From: Cyclobacteriaceae bacterium
Lineage (GTDB): Bacteria; Bacteroidota; Bacteroidia; Cytophagales; Cyclobacteriaceae
Direction of reading: 5' to 3'
Assembly: GCA_016786495.1 (NCBI GenBank)
Contig: JAEUUJ010000075.1
Span: 1 to 64,000 of the forward strand
DNA: 64,000 bases
Shown one piece after another: positions 17,972 to 27,578 of this stretch. Numbering within the stretch: position 1 is the stretch's first letter; every line of letters starts with the position of its first letter. Under the pieces are notes generated by a model. That model did no database searches, was not told the origin of the DNA, and saw only the letters and a program-made list of their open reading frames with translations. The translations under genes were made by a program, and so were the position numbers.

Positions 17972-19079
17972 TTATTGCGCGCATTATACGGCAAACTACC
18001 TGCCGTTAACTGCAAACTGGATTTATCGTTCAGTGATTAATCAGGTCGATTTTCAGCCTGTGTTTTTGTGTCGAACAAAACAGAATGTAAATCATTTTCC
18101 GCTTGATAACCTCTATAGCCTGCAAGATGTTCCGCAGTTCTGGCGTTGGTGGCACGTCCTGTGTTTGTATGTATTGGGATACATTCCCTTCTTTAAGCAG
18201 ATTTGCAGACGATTCGACATCAGAGTTTTTCATGCGCACTTTGGGTATCAGGGAGCGAAGTCGATCGGACTCTCACGATCTCTCCGCGTTCCGCTGATAT
18301 GCAGCTTTTACGGTGACGATGCGTTTGCAAAAACACATGAGCACAAGTACACGAAACTCTTTCGCAAAGCCGATCGGATTCTCGTGCTGGGTCCGTATAT
18401 GAAGTCGCGGCTAATCGCTCTGGGCTGTCCTGCCGACAAGTTGAGAATCCATCATTTAGGTATTGATGTAGCGCAAATAAAATTTGTCTCCAGAAAGATC
18501 GAGCAAAAACGGCCCGTGCGGTTTTTGATTGCGTCAAGTTTTCTGGAAAAGAAAGGGATTGATATCGCGATCCGGGCACTGGGGAATCTGAAAAGTCGGT
18601 TTGAGTTTACACTGGATATTATCGGAGATGGCCCATTGAAGAGCCAGCTACTGGAAGAAATTTCCCGGGCCGGTATTGAGTCGCGCGTAACGATGCATGG
18701 CTACAAATCTTATCCGGACGTGATTGCCCTGGCGGCAACGTTTGATGTATTTATTCAGGCCAGCCGGACTACCCGGGATAACCGAAAGGAGGGAACCCCC
18801 ATGGTTATCGTTGATATGATGGCCACCGGCATGGCGGTTATCTCAACAGATCATTCTGACATTCCTGAAATTGTGAAGGATGGTGTCAACGGATTTCTTG
18901 CGAAAGAGAATGATGTGGTCACGCTTCAGAATTGTATTGAAAAAGTTTTCAGTGACGTATCATGCGTTGAGCGGTTGGGATTAAACGCGCGCAAGTGGGT
19001 GGAGAAGGAGTTTAACGTTAAACTCCAAACCGAGCGATTGGAGAAATTGTATCGCGAAGCTATTGAACAGTATCGCTAA
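17952..19079 (+). CDS. GT4-type glycosyltransferase
   Basis: A 375-residue GT-B glycosyltransferase of family 4. The donor-binding domain carries FLIASSFLEKKGIDIAI and IIGDGPLKSQL, then the EGTPMVIVDMMATGMAVIST segment with the conserved glutamate. An ATG at 17964 (MRDYCAHYT) could be the true start; the ATG at 17952 overlaps the epimerase gene more. It is convergent with the FkbM gene, the two overlapping by 4 bp. Acceptor and donor are unknown. Confidence 0.85.
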   Translation: MRNQMRDYCAHYTANYLPLTANWIYRSVINQVDFQPVFLCRTKQNVNHFPLDNLYSLQDVPQFWRWWHVLCLYVLGYIPFFKQICRRFDIRVFHAHFGYQGAKSIGLSRSLRVPLICSFYGDDAFAKTHEHKYTKLFRKADRILVLGPYMKSRLIALGCPADKLRIHHLGIDVAQIKFVSRKIEQKRPVRFLIASSFLEKKGIDIAIRALGNLKSRFEFTLDIIGDGPLKSQLLEEISRAGIESRVTMHGYKSYPDVIALAATFDVFIQASRTTRDNRKEGTPMVIVDMMATGMAVISTDHSDIPEIVKDGVNGFLAKENDVVTLQNCIEKVFSDVSCVERLGLNARKWVEKEFNVKLQTERLEKLYREAIEQYR

Positions 19080-19816
19080 CCCGGATCTTTATTAACAAAA
19101 ATCAGGTTTTCGCCCCGGATTGAAAATTCAAAATTGTATTGGGTGATTGCTTTGAAAACTGCTGCCGAGCATCCGGGCTTCATGCGGTCATGCAGTTCAA
19201 TAACCAGGCAACGGGTGCGACTGAGCCAGGTTGTATCGGCTTCGAAAACTTCTTTTTCGCTTCCCTCGATATCGATCTTTAAAATATCTATTTGGGTGAA
19301 TTGACTGGTCTTTAACAGCTCACTGATGGTGGTTGCCGGCAATCCCGTGCCAGGCTCTCTTGCATCAGCCACGGTAAAACCTCTTAGTCCATAGCCCTGA
19401 TCGAACACTTCGATAAAACCTTCCTGATGCCAAAGCGCTTTCTGGATGGGTCTGAGACCGGAATACCCGGCTGAGTTCTTTTTTAACAGTTCAAAATTTC
19501 CCGGATCAGGTTCGAGGGAAATTATTGTTGATCCCGGGTAGCGATTCAGAAAAAACAGCGTGGTAAACCCGATGTTTGCTCCGGCATCAATAATAAGCTT
19601 CGGTTTAAAAGACTCCGGGAGATCAAGGGCATATTCCTTTCTCAGAAATATTTCACGAAACGTAGAGATGTCCACGGTGCCCGGCCGAAAGTAAATTGGA
19701 TTGGGAAGCCCGGGTATCTTAAACGAATCAGACTTTAAAATCTTTATTCTGAAGTAAATAACAAAACCCCGGAACAATCCAAAAGACAGTAAACAACTAA
19801 CAAGAAATTTCAGCAT
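19076..19816 (-). CDS. FkbM-family methyltransferase
   Basis: A 246-residue S-adenosylmethionine-dependent methyltransferase. The SAM-binding motif I is IIDAGANIGFTTLFF, followed by ISLEPDPGNF (ribose-binding acidic residue) and KIDIEGSEKEVFE, which are characteristic of the FkbM family that O-methylates sugars or lipids. A hydrophobic N-terminal stretch (residues 1-18) may anchor it to the membrane. It is the last gene of a three-gene minus-strand run with a second methyltransferase and a glycosyltransferase, so glycan methylation is likely. Confidence 0.85.
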   Translation of the reverse strand: MLKFLVSCLLSFGLFRGFVIYFRIKILKSDSFKIPGLPNPIYFRPGTVDISTFREIFLRKEYALDLPESFKPKLIIDAGANIGFTTLFFLNRYPGSTIISLEPDPGNFELLKKNSAGYSGLRPIQKALWHQEGFIEVFDQGYGLRGFTVADAREPGTGLPATTISELLKTSQFTQIDILKIDIEGSEKEVFEADTTWLSRTRCLVIELHDRMKPGCSAAVFKAITQYNFEFSIRGENLIFVNKDPG

Positions 19817-19818
19817 AC

Positions 19819-20556
19819 TTATTTTTCAACGATCATGAAATATCCAAGCGGGTAGGCTTCAGCTGTGCGTGCTGATACCTTTTTTCCGTATCCCGTGTTT
19901 ACAAACTTAAGACAAATCCATTGCGTAAGGGCGGCAATTTTTTTGCCGATGAGCGGAAGTTTTAGCAAGTTCTTTGCATAGATATCCGTGAGTACCTCCG
20001 GTAATCCGCCAAACGGTTTTAACGCAACGATGGTAAGGTTGTTCTTATGCGCGAAGTTCTTCAGGGCAAATTCGGTGTACCGAAAATAATCGTGCGGTGC
20101 TTCATGAATTTTGTAAAGAAACGGCACGCTTAGAATAATCTTTCCGCCAGGCTTGAGTATTCGGGTCATTTCCTGCCAGATTAACTCCGGGTTGGCGATA
20201 TGCTCAAGTACTTCGGAAATCACAATGGTGTCAAACTGATTGCTTTCCAGCGGCAGGGGCTTATTAAGGTCACATTCATAGTCGAGGTACTCATTTTTAT
20301 GAAGTGAGCCCGGCCAGTCTACACATATGTTTTCCGAAACATACTCTTTGTATACATGAAAGAACGGCACGTTGCCACAACCAAGATCGGCCAATTTTCC
20401 TTTTGCGTGGTTGGGGAGGTGCTGCTGATAGAAAGACGCGGTGATGTCGGTCATCAGCCGGGAAGAAATGCTTACCATCCGTGAATCCCGGGAGGCTCTC
20501 AGTTTCTTGCCCTTCCAGACATATTTCGTGGGGCGCCAGCGATCGATGTTCTTCAT
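19819..20556 (-). CDS. Class I SAM-dependent methyltransferase
   Basis: A 245-residue methyltransferase. Motif I is LADLGCGNVPFF (residues 57-68), motif II/III the FDTIVISEVLEHIANP segment, and the post-motif ILKPGGKIILSVP is typical of Methyltransf_11 proteins. It sits between an FkbM-type enzyme (2-bp gap) and a GT4 glycosyltransferase (adjacent), pointing to modification of the same glycan. No substrate can be assigned. Confidence 0.85.
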   Translation of the reverse strand: MKNIDRWRPTKYVWKGKKLRASRDSRMVSISSRLMTDITASFYQQHLPNHAKGKLADLGCGNVPFFHVYKEYVSENICVDWPGSLHKNEYLDYECDLNKPLPLESNQFDTIVISEVLEHIANPELIWQEMTRILKPGGKIILSVPFLYKIHEAPHDYFRYTEFALKNFAHKNNLTIVALKPFGGLPEVLTDIYAKNLLKLPLIGKKIAALTQWICLKFVNTGYGKKVSARTAEAYPLGYFMIVEK

Positions 20557-21780
20557 TTATCCCTGCAATTTGAAAAGCTCCCGATAAAACGTCACCAGGT
20601 TGTGCTGTTCGGTGTCCCAATTTAATTCGCCTTCAAGGGTAACTTTTCGTCCATTTTCGCCCAGCGAATGAGCCAGTGATTCGTTATTGTAAAGCTCCAG
20701 AATTTTATCGGCAAAGTCTTTCGCGTTACCAGCTTCAAAAACTAACCCGGCCTGATGTGTAGCGATAATTCTTTTCAATGGATCGCTTGAGCTCACCAGT
20801 ACGGGGCGGGCAGCCATCATCGCCTGAAATAATTTATGGGGAATGGTATTATCGGTGTGCTGATTTGATTTGTGTGGAATGATATTGACATCCGCTAGGT
20901 GCATGTACGAGTAAAATTTCTTAAAGGATTGATATCCGAGAAAGTGAACATGGTCGGTTACCCCCAGTTGCGATGCCCGCATTGTTAAATAGCTCATCAC
21001 ATCCTTGCTTCCGGAGCCAACGATGATGAATTCAATGTCGGGGAATGCCCGGAGATATTGCATGGCTTCCACTGCTGTATCTACGCCACGGTGTGGTCCG
21101 ATGCTGCCCGAATACAAAATCTTGAATTTGTTGCGGAAGTTGCTGTATACCTCCGGGTCAACTTCCTGGTTGATAAATCCCTTTTCTTCGGTATTGGAAA
21201 TCACGGTAATGGTATCGGTTGCGGGTTTGTATTTGGCGAGCAACCGCTGTTTCATTTCTTCCACTACTGCAATTACACGATCGCTTTCTAACACGGCAGT
21301 GCGCTCATGAGCCTCCCATCGATCCGGGTTCATGAAAATTCTATTCTTAAGCTTAACGAGTAGTCCTTTTTTCCACGAGAACCACGTTCGAAGACCCTCC
21401 GGATAGTTTTCGTGAAAGTCAGCTACTACAGTCAGGCTAAGTTCTTTTCGCAGGCCAAGGGCCGTTCCAACCAAGGGCAGATCGTGCACGTGAATAACAC
21501 GGAGATGGTTCTTTTTTATCCACCTGCGCATGGCATTTTTAAATACTGGATGTTGAAACGTGAGTGCAATGATCATATCCCAGAAGGCAAGCTGAATGTT
21601 ACCTTTCCCCGCATCGATACGGGTCACATGAACTCCGTTTACAACTTCCTCTGCGGCATCACCTTTTCTGCGCAGGCAAAGCAGGTGGATTATAAAGCCC
21701 GCTTTGATCAAAGCATCGGTTTCTTTCTTTACACGCATATCGGGCGGATAAGGCGCATTCAGAATCATTCCTAAATTCAT
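20557..21780 (-). CDS. GT4-type glycosyltransferase
   Basis: A 407-residue glycosyltransferase from ATG 21780 (MNLGMILNAPYPPDMRVKK); a TTG 27 bp upstream in frame is less likely. The N-domain has the glycine-rich acceptor loop and HVHDLPLVGTAL; the C-domain has ILYSGSIGPHRGVDTAVEAM and the donor-site region IPHKLFQAMMAARPVLVS. This pattern fits family 4 GT-B enzymes. It is first in the minus-strand trio and is divergent from wecB, with about 60 bp between them. Confidence 0.85.
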   Translation of the reverse strand: MNLGMILNAPYPPDMRVKKETDALIKAGFIIHLLCLRRKGDAAEEVVNGVHVTRIDAGKGNIQLAFWDMIIALTFQHPVFKNAMRRWIKKNHLRVIHVHDLPLVGTALGLRKELSLTVVADFHENYPEGLRTWFSWKKGLLVKLKNRIFMNPDRWEAHERTAVLESDRVIAVVEEMKQRLLAKYKPATDTITVISNTEEKGFINQEVDPEVYSNFRNKFKILYSGSIGPHRGVDTAVEAMQYLRAFPDIEFIIVGSGSKDVMSYLTMRASQLGVTDHVHFLGYQSFKKFYSYMHLADVNIIPHKSNQHTDNTIPHKLFQAMMAARPVLVSSSDPLKRIIATHQAGLVFEAGNAKDFADKILELYNNESLAHSLGENGRKVTLEGELNWDTEQHNLVTFYRELFKLQG

Positions 21781-21840
21781 ATCACCAGGTGCTTTGATTT
21801 TCGGCAAAGAAAGAGAATTTTACGTTCAAATCTAAAAACT

Positions 21841-22920
21841 GTGACCGTAACGATTATTGCCGGTGCCCGCCCCAATTTCATGAAGATTGCACCGCTGATT
21901 CGTGAGATACAATCCAGGCCGGAGGACAATATTCATTTCCGGCTGGTACACACCGGGCAGCATTATCACGAGAATTTAAGCCAGGTGTTCTTTAACGAGC
22001 TTGGAATCCCCCAACCCGATGTAAATCTTGGCTCTGGTTCCGGCACTCAGGCTGAGCAGACAGCGAAAATCATGGTGGAGTTTGAGAAAGAACTGATCGC
22101 AAATCCAAGCGACCTTGTGATTGTAGTGGGTGATGTTAACTCGACGATGGCCTGCAGCATTGTTGCCAAAAAACTTAACACCCGCGTTGCTCACGTTGAA
22201 GCGGGTATCCGATCGTTTGATCTTTCAATGCCCGAGGAAATTAACCGGATGGTTACAGACGCTATCACCGATTATTTCTTTACAACCTCAGCATTCGCGA
22301 ACGAGAACCTCAGAAAAAGCGGCATTCCGGCTACGCAGATTTTCTTTGTGGGAAACATTATGATCGACAGTCTGGTTTGGTCTTCGGGCAAACTGAAGCA
22401 GCCGGCTGTATTCAAAACGCAACACTTAAATCCGCATAACTATTTTGTTGCGACATTGCATCGTCCTTCAAACGTGGATGATTCTGAAAATCTGAAACGC
22501 ATTTTCCAGGTAATTGAAGAAAGTGCCGGTGACATGAAAGTGATCATGCCCGTGCATCCGCGCACTGCGAAAATGCTGAGCGGAATAAACTGGACTTCAG
22601 ACAAGATCATTCTTATCGAACCGCTCGGGTATCTGGAATTTATTTATCTCATTTCAAATTCGCTTGGGGTAATCACCGACTCGGGAGGAGTTCAAGAAGA
22701 AACTACGTACCTCGGAATTCCCTGCGTGACCTTGCGCAGAAACACGGAACGTCCCGAAACGGTTACGCAAGGAACCAATGAACTTATCGGTGATGATTAT
22801 CCAAAGCTCAGGGAATCAATCATTGGAATAAAGTCGGGTAAGTGGAAGCGTGGCGAAATTCCGGAGTTGTGGGATGGAAAAACGGCAAAACGGATTGTAG
22901 ACATCCTGTCGAGGATATAA
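21841..22920 (+). CDS. wecB: UDP-N-acetylglucosamine 2-epimerase (non-hydrolysing)
   Basis: A 359-residue enzyme that converts UDP-GlcNAc to UDP-ManNAc, a precursor for surface polysaccharides. Typical motifs are ARPNFMKIAPL (N-terminus), HTGQHYHENLS, VVGDVNSTMAC, HVEAGIRSFD, DSGGVQEE and RNTERPET near the UDP site. Length is normal. The start is GTG at 21841. It is divergent from the GT4 gene and convergent with ruvC (5-bp gap). Confidence 0.92.
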   Translation: MTVTIIAGARPNFMKIAPLIREIQSRPEDNIHFRLVHTGQHYHENLSQVFFNELGIPQPDVNLGSGSGTQAEQTAKIMVEFEKELIANPSDLVIVVGDVNSTMACSIVAKKLNTRVAHVEAGIRSFDLSMPEEINRMVTDAITDYFFTTSAFANENLRKSGIPATQIFFVGNIMIDSLVWSSGKLKQPAVFKTQHLNPHNYFVATLHRPSNVDDSENLKRIFQVIEESAGDMKVIMPVHPRTAKMLSGINWTSDKIILIEPLGYLEFIYLISNSLGVITDSGGVQEETTYLGIPCVTLRRNTERPETVTQGTNELIGDDYPKLRESIIGIKSGKWKRGEIPELWDGKTAKRIVDILSRI

Positions 22921-22925
22921 CCCCC

Positions 22926-23480
22926 TCACTTCAACCTTCCCGGATTATCTTTTATAAAAGCCTCCCACGATTTAGTCTTGGCTTTCATAACACCATTCTG
23001 GTAGTGATGGCAGATGGCGACCGCCAGCGCATCGGTGGCGTCCAGCAGTTTGGGCATTTCTTTGATCGTTAACAACGTCATCAGCATTTTGGCAACCTGT
23101 TCTTTTGAAGCATTTCCGTTACCGGTTACCGACTGCTTGACTTTTTTAGGAGCATATTCAACGATGGGTATTTCGCGATACAACGCAGCCGACATCGCAA
23201 CGCCCTGCGCACGCCCCAACTTCAGCATCGACTGAACGTTCTTTCCAAAGAACGGGGCCTCCAGTGCAACCTCGTCAGGATGATATTCGTCGATCAGGCT
23301 AAGCACCCGGTCGAAGATTTTCTTGAGCCGAAGTTCGTGGCTGTCGACTTTACCCAGCCGGATAATTCCAAACTGATTTAATTCAATTTTGCTTCCGCGG
23401 ATCGTGATCACCCCATATCCCATGATGTTGGTACCGGGGTCCAGGCCCAGGATGACTTTTTCACGAACAACTTTTCCCAC
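22926..23480 (-). CDS. ruvC: Holliday junction resolvase RuvC
   Basis: A 184-residue endonuclease that cleaves four-way junctions at the end of recombination, together with RuvAB. The RNase H-like core shows ILGLDPGTNIMGYGVI with the first catalytic aspartate D14, VALEAPFFGKN with the glutamate, and the C-terminal DATDALAVAICHH with the last acidic residues. The start is GTG at 23480. It is placed between glycan genes and has its own divergent promoter region of under 20 bp towards the GT2 gene. Confidence 0.93.
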   Translation of the reverse strand: MGKVVREKVILGLDPGTNIMGYGVITIRGSKIELNQFGIIRLGKVDSHELRLKKIFDRVLSLIDEYHPDEVALEAPFFGKNVQSMLKLGRAQGVAMSAALYREIPIVEYAPKKVKQSVTGNGNASKEQVAKMLMTLLTIKEMPKLLDATDALAVAICHHYQNGVMKAKTKSWEAFIKDNPGRLK

Positions 23481-23497
23481 GCGGTCAAGTTAGGCAG

Positions 23498-24640
23498 ATG
23501 GTGAGAATTTTAGAAATTGCAGGAATGACTTTCGTCTTTATCATCATCGTCTTATCCTACGTGGTTTTGGTGTTTGGCCTCATAACGGGCTGGATTAAAG
23601 CCATGGGCATGACGGTGCCGGGTGTGGTGAAAGAAAAATTTATCTCCGTTATTGTTGCTTTCCGCAACGAAGAGGCCGCCATCGGCAACCTGATCAGCGA
23701 CCTGCAACAACAGGAATACCCGCGCGATAAGTTTGAAGTGGTGCTCATCAACGACCACTCGGAAGATAACAGCGTTGGCGTAATCAATGAAGCGCTCCGC
23801 GGCCCCATCAGCTCAAAGTTGCTCAACAATGCGTCAACCGGAAAGAAGTCGGCGCTCACAAAAGGTATCCGGCACGCCAATGGCGTGATCATGGTAACTA
23901 CGGATGCCGACTGCCGGATGGGGAAGGACTGGCTTCGGTCGATCAATAATTCTTTTCACGATGACACCGTCAGGATGACGTTCGCTCCGGTCAGGTTTCA
24001 AACCGATGACTCACGGTTCTCAAGCATGCAGGCGATTGAGTTTTCAAGTTTAATCGGGTCCGGTGCGGCTACCGCTGCATTTGGTTTTCCTACGCTTTGC
24101 AATGGCGCTAACCTGGCGTTTACAAAAGATGCTTTTACAGAAACCGGTGGCTATGAAGGTAACGAACACATTGCTTCGGGTGATGATGAGTTTCTGATGC
24201 GCAAGATTGAAGCGAAGTATCCTGGCGGCATCCGGTTTAATAACAATCCGGAGAGTCTTGTTACAACGGCTCCGCAAAAGACCCTTGCGGCATTTTTGAA
24301 TCAGCGGGTGCGCTGGGCGGGCAAATGGCGTTACCACGATGGCACCAACAGCAAGTTGCTGGCGGTGTACATCTTTTTGTTTCATTTTTCGGTTATCGTG
24401 TTGCCGTTTTTTGTTTTGATGGGTGACGTTTCGGTGTATGTGATGCTTGGTCTGCTGATCGCGAAAGCCGTTGTGGAACTGTTTTTTCTGCGGCCTGTTT
24501 GCCAATGGCTGGGAGTACCCTGGAGCTGGCTTTCGTTTCTCATCCTGCAGTTAGTATATCCCCTTTATGCCGTGGGCGTGGCACTGGCTGCGCTGTTCCG
24601 AACACCGTTCTGGAAGGGCAGACCGTTAACAAGTTCTTAA
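23498..24640 (+). CDS. GT2-type membrane glycosyltransferase
   Basis: A 380-residue processive-type family-2 glycosyltransferase. One membrane helix at the N-terminus (residues 8-30) precedes a GT-A catalytic domain with VIVAFRNEEAAIGNL, the nucleotide-binding TDADC, a GDDEF acidic motif and the QRVRWAGKW signature (QxxRW). Three hydrophobic segments follow at the C-terminus. This architecture is shared by enzymes that polymerise or extend cell-surface glycans or glycolipids. Donor unknown. Confidence 0.87.
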   Translation: MVRILEIAGMTFVFIIIVLSYVVLVFGLITGWIKAMGMTVPGVVKEKFISVIVAFRNEEAAIGNLISDLQQQEYPRDKFEVVLINDHSEDNSVGVINEALRGPISSKLLNNASTGKKSALTKGIRHANGVIMVTTDADCRMGKDWLRSINNSFHDDTVRMTFAPVRFQTDDSRFSSMQAIEFSSLIGSGAATAAFGFPTLCNGANLAFTKDAFTETGGYEGNEHIASGDDEFLMRKIEAKYPGGIRFNNNPESLVTTAPQKTLAAFLNQRVRWAGKWRYHDGTNSKLLAVYIFLFHFSVIVLPFFVLMGDVSVYVMLGLLIAKAVVELFFLRPVCQWLGVPWSWLSFLILQLVYPLYAVGVALAALFRTPFWKGRPLTSS

Positions 24641-24676
24641 CTATGCACTCTGAACAATTCGTGCTAACTTTACCGT

Positions 24677-25900
24677 ATGTCTGAATTGTCGATTAAGAGC
24701 AAGTTTGAAATTAAAGAGCTCGAACTCAACGCGTTGCTGGAGATCACGCAGGCGATCAACAGCAATTTGCCCGAGGAATCGCTTTACAAGATTTACAATT
24801 TTACCCTCCGGTCTAACCTGAACATCGAAAAGCTTGCGCTCTTCGTGCTGGATGACGAGTGGGACTGCAAGGTGACGTTCGGAACCAAGAAACGCTTCAA
24901 CCGCGCTGACCTGCTTCCCGAATTCAAAACCATTCAGGACATCACCCACCTCAAAAATTTCAAAGAGTGTGATTTTACCGTGTTCGACCTCATCATCCCG
25001 GTTGCGCATAAAGATAAAACGCTGGCATTGGTTTTTGTTGGCGGACTCGATAAACGCGATGCGTATTCACACGATGATGGCATTAAGTTTATCCAGGCAC
25101 TGAGTAACATCATCATCGTTGCGATTGAAAACAAGAAACTTGCCCGCCGACAACTCGAACAGGAGGCTTTCCGCAAGGAACTTGAAATTGCGAGCGATGT
25201 GCAGCAGTTCTTGTTCCCGGAAAAATTGCCGAACACCGACATGTTGAAGGTGGAGGCAAGTTATCTGCCGCACGATCATATCGGTGGTGATTACTACGAC
25301 TACATTCCGATCAATAAAAATCAGTTTTTGATTTGTGTGGCCGATGTGAGCGGTAAGGGAATTCCGGCTGCGCTCATGATGTCGAACTTTCAGGCGTCAC
25401 TCCGAACGTTGCTTCGTCAAACGCCGAACTTAACGGATATTATTGAAGCGCTGAACTTCCAGGTGCTCGAGAATACAAAAGGAGAGAAGTTTATTACATT
25501 CTTCGCTGCTATTTATGACATCCGCCTCAAAACAATGGTGTATGTAAACTCGGGCCACAACCCACCGTTGCTCTGGACAAAGAAAGACGGCATTCGTTTG
25601 CTGGAAGAAGGGTCAACCGTGTTGGGTGCCATGCATCCGCTTCCTTTTTTGAATGAAGGTTTCGTGACCGGACTGGATGAGTTCCTGTTATTCTGTTACA
25701 CCGATGGTCTCACCGAAACCATTGATGCCGATGGCCACGAGTACGGAGTGAACCGCGTTATTGATTATTTCAGTCAGCCGGAAACATACGTGAAAGACCT
25801 GAAAACGATTCATCAGGATATCATCGTGAGCCTTGATCAGTTTAAAGGCCGGATGGGCTACCACGATGACATCACCATTTTGTCCTGTCGCGTGGGATGA
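24677..25900 (+). CDS. GAF-PP2C (SpoIIE/RsbU-like) serine phosphatase
   Basis: A 407-residue signalling phosphatase. Residues 20-160 fit a GAF-like sensor domain; a helical linker (RQLEQEAFRKELEIASDVQQF) leads to a PP2C/SpoIIE domain with DHIGGDYYDYI, CVADVSGKGIPAALMMS and CYTDGLTETID, which hold the metal-binding aspartates. RsbU-type enzymes dephosphorylate anti-sigma antagonists. No STAS or anti-sigma gene is in view, so the partner is unknown. Its TGA overlaps the ATG of the deacetylase gene (ATGA). Confidence 0.87.
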   Translation: MSELSIKSKFEIKELELNALLEITQAINSNLPEESLYKIYNFTLRSNLNIEKLALFVLDDEWDCKVTFGTKKRFNRADLLPEFKTIQDITHLKNFKECDFTVFDLIIPVAHKDKTLALVFVGGLDKRDAYSHDDGIKFIQALSNIIIVAIENKKLARRQLEQEAFRKELEIASDVQQFLFPEKLPNTDMLKVEASYLPHDHIGGDYYDYIPINKNQFLICVADVSGKGIPAALMMSNFQASLRTLLRQTPNLTDIIEALNFQVLENTKGEKFITFFAAIYDIRLKTMVYVNSGHNPPLLWTKKDGIRLLEEGSTVLGAMHPLPFLNEGFVTGLDEFLLFCYTDGLTETIDADGHEYGVNRVIDYFSQPETYVKDLKTIHQDIIVSLDQFKGRMGYHDDITILSCRVG

Positions 25901-26526
25901 TTTACCGGGCGCCATTTTTTTTGCCGTGGCTTTACCCGAACCTGACGTGGCACATCCCCACCACTGAAAAACAACTTTACCTGACGTTTGATGATGGCCC
26001 GATTCCCGGCCCGACCGACTTTGTTCTTGAAACGCTGAAGAAACACGCGATTAAAGCAACCTTCTTTTGCATTGGCGATAATGTCCGCAAGCATCCCGAT
26101 GTGTTCCGGAAAGTTATGGATCAGGGTCATGCCATCGGTAACCATACGTTTAATCATTTGAAAGGATGGAAAACGTCTTTGGAAGAATATCTCGATAACA
26201 CTGCGCAATGCGATGCTGTTTTTAAGTCGTTGAATGTGAAACCAGAATCGCCCAAACTTTTCCGGCCGCCTTACGGCAGAATTACCCGTGCCCAAATCAA
26301 CGCATTGAACGATTACAAGATTATCATGTGGGATGTTCTGACGCACGACTACGACCGGGCGAAGTCACCGGAAGCATGCCTTGGCAATTCTATCCGTGCC
26401 ACGCGCCCTGGTTCAATTGTTGTGTTTCACGACAGTTTGAAAGCCGAGCGCAACATGACCTACGCGTTGCCGCGGTACATCGATCATTTTCTGAACAAGG
26501 GGTACACATTTAACGTGCTGTCGTGA
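25897..26526 (+). CDS. Polysaccharide deacetylase (NodB-like)
   Basis: A 209-residue enzyme with the NodB homology domain: TFDDGPIPGP supplies the catalytic and metal aspartates, GNHTFNH the two metal histidines, RPPYGR the substrate arginine, and VVFHDS the late histidine. It probably removes N-acetyl groups from an aminoglycan such as peptidoglycan or a surface glycan. There is no clear signal peptide, so its location is unsure. Start and stop overlap neighbours (ATGA, TGATG). Confidence 0.88.
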   Translation: MIYRAPFFLPWLYPNLTWHIPTTEKQLYLTFDDGPIPGPTDFVLETLKKHAIKATFFCIGDNVRKHPDVFRKVMDQGHAIGNHTFNHLKGWKTSLEEYLDNTAQCDAVFKSLNVKPESPKLFRPPYGRITRAQINALNDYKIIMWDVLTHDYDRAKSPEACLGNSIRATRPGSIVVFHDSLKAERNMTYALPRYIDHFLNKGYTFNVLS

Positions 26527-27578
26527 TGGGTAAGCGCGTACTGATAGCACCGCTTAACTGGGGTCTGGGTCATGCCACACGCTGCGTTCCGGTTATTCGT
26601 TTGCTGCTTGCGCGCGGGCATCACGTTTTTATTGCCAGCGATGGCGATTCACTGGATGTTCTGAAGAAGGAATTTCCTGATCTTACATTTTTTAATCTGC
26701 CCTCTTACAACATTCAGTATTCGCGCAATATTCCGGCCTGGTTGTTTACGCTTTGGCGAACCCGTGCATTTTTAAAGTCGATTGCCCGGGAACATCGCGT
26801 GGCGGAAGAAATCATCCGGGAGAACGATATGGAGCTAGTGATTGCCGACAACCGGTATGGTTGCTGGTCGAAGAGAGTAAAATCGATTTTTATTTCCCAT
26901 CAGTTGAATCTGATTATGCCTTCGGGAACGAAATGGATGGGTTCGTTCATTAATTTCTTTCATAAAAGGCTGATTCGCAAGTTTAATGCCGTGTGGGTTC
27001 CTGACATGCCCGATCATGTCATGTCAGGTGAACTGACGACCACAGACCTGAACACGGAATTTGTTGGATTGCTTTCGCGATTGGAGAGACGCGATGAGCC
27101 GACACGGTATCGGCTCGCTGTGGTGCTGTCGGGCCCTGAACCCCAGCGGACGTTACTCGAGAAAAATATTCTTCCACAGGTAATGATGCTCAACGTGCCA
27201 ACGGTTTTTGTGCGCGGAATGGTGAACGAGAAGATGGGACAAAGTGAAATCGACAACGTGAGGATTTACAATTATTTGACTTCAGATAAGCTGCAGCAGG
27301 TGATGAATCAGGCGGAGATAATCGTTTCACGGTCCGGGTACAGTACGCTGATGGATCTTGCGGTGCTAAAGAAGAAGGCGGTATTGATTCCCACACCGGG
27401 CCAGCCCGAGCAGGAGTACCTGGCAGCAAAGTTCATGAACGAACGTGTGGCCTATGCAGTTGATCAGGAGAAGCTCGAACTCGAGGATGCACTGGAATGG
27501 TCTGCCGAATACACCGGATTTGATTGCTTGCAATCAAACGAGTTGTTGGTGAAGGCATTTGAACAACACGGGTTATGA
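26526..27578 (+). CDS. GT28/MurG-like glycosyltransferase
   Basis: About 350 residues with the two-domain GT-B fold. The N-terminal IAPLNWGLGHATRCVPVI (glycine-rich loop, as in MurG and related family 28 and 1 enzymes) and the C-terminal IVSRSGYSTLMDLAVLKKKAVLIPTPGQPEQEY segment (shortened here to its key parts S-R-S-G-Y and P-G-Q-x-E-Q) are diagnostic of UDP-sugar binding. True MurG is normally elsewhere in the cell-wall cluster, so this is a paralogue. Start ATG 26526 is inside the previous stop; an upstream GTG (26523) is possible. Confidence 0.85.
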   Translation: MGKRVLIAPLNWGLGHATRCVPVIRLLLARGHHVFIASDGDSLDVLKKEFPDLTFFNLPSYNIQYSRNIPAWLFTLWRTRAFLKSIAREHRVAEEIIRENDMELVIADNRYGCWSKRVKSIFISHQLNLIMPSGTKWMGSFINFFHKRLIRKFNAVWVPDMPDHVMSGELTTTDLNTEFVGLLSRLERRDEPTRYRLAVVLSGPEPQRTLLEKNILPQVMMLNVPTVFVRGMVNEKMGQSEIDNVRIYNYLTSDKLQQVMNQAEIIVSRSGYSTLMDLAVLKKKAVLIPTPGQPEQEYLAAKFMNERVAYAVDQEKLELEDALEWSAEYTGFDCLQSNELLVKAFEQHGL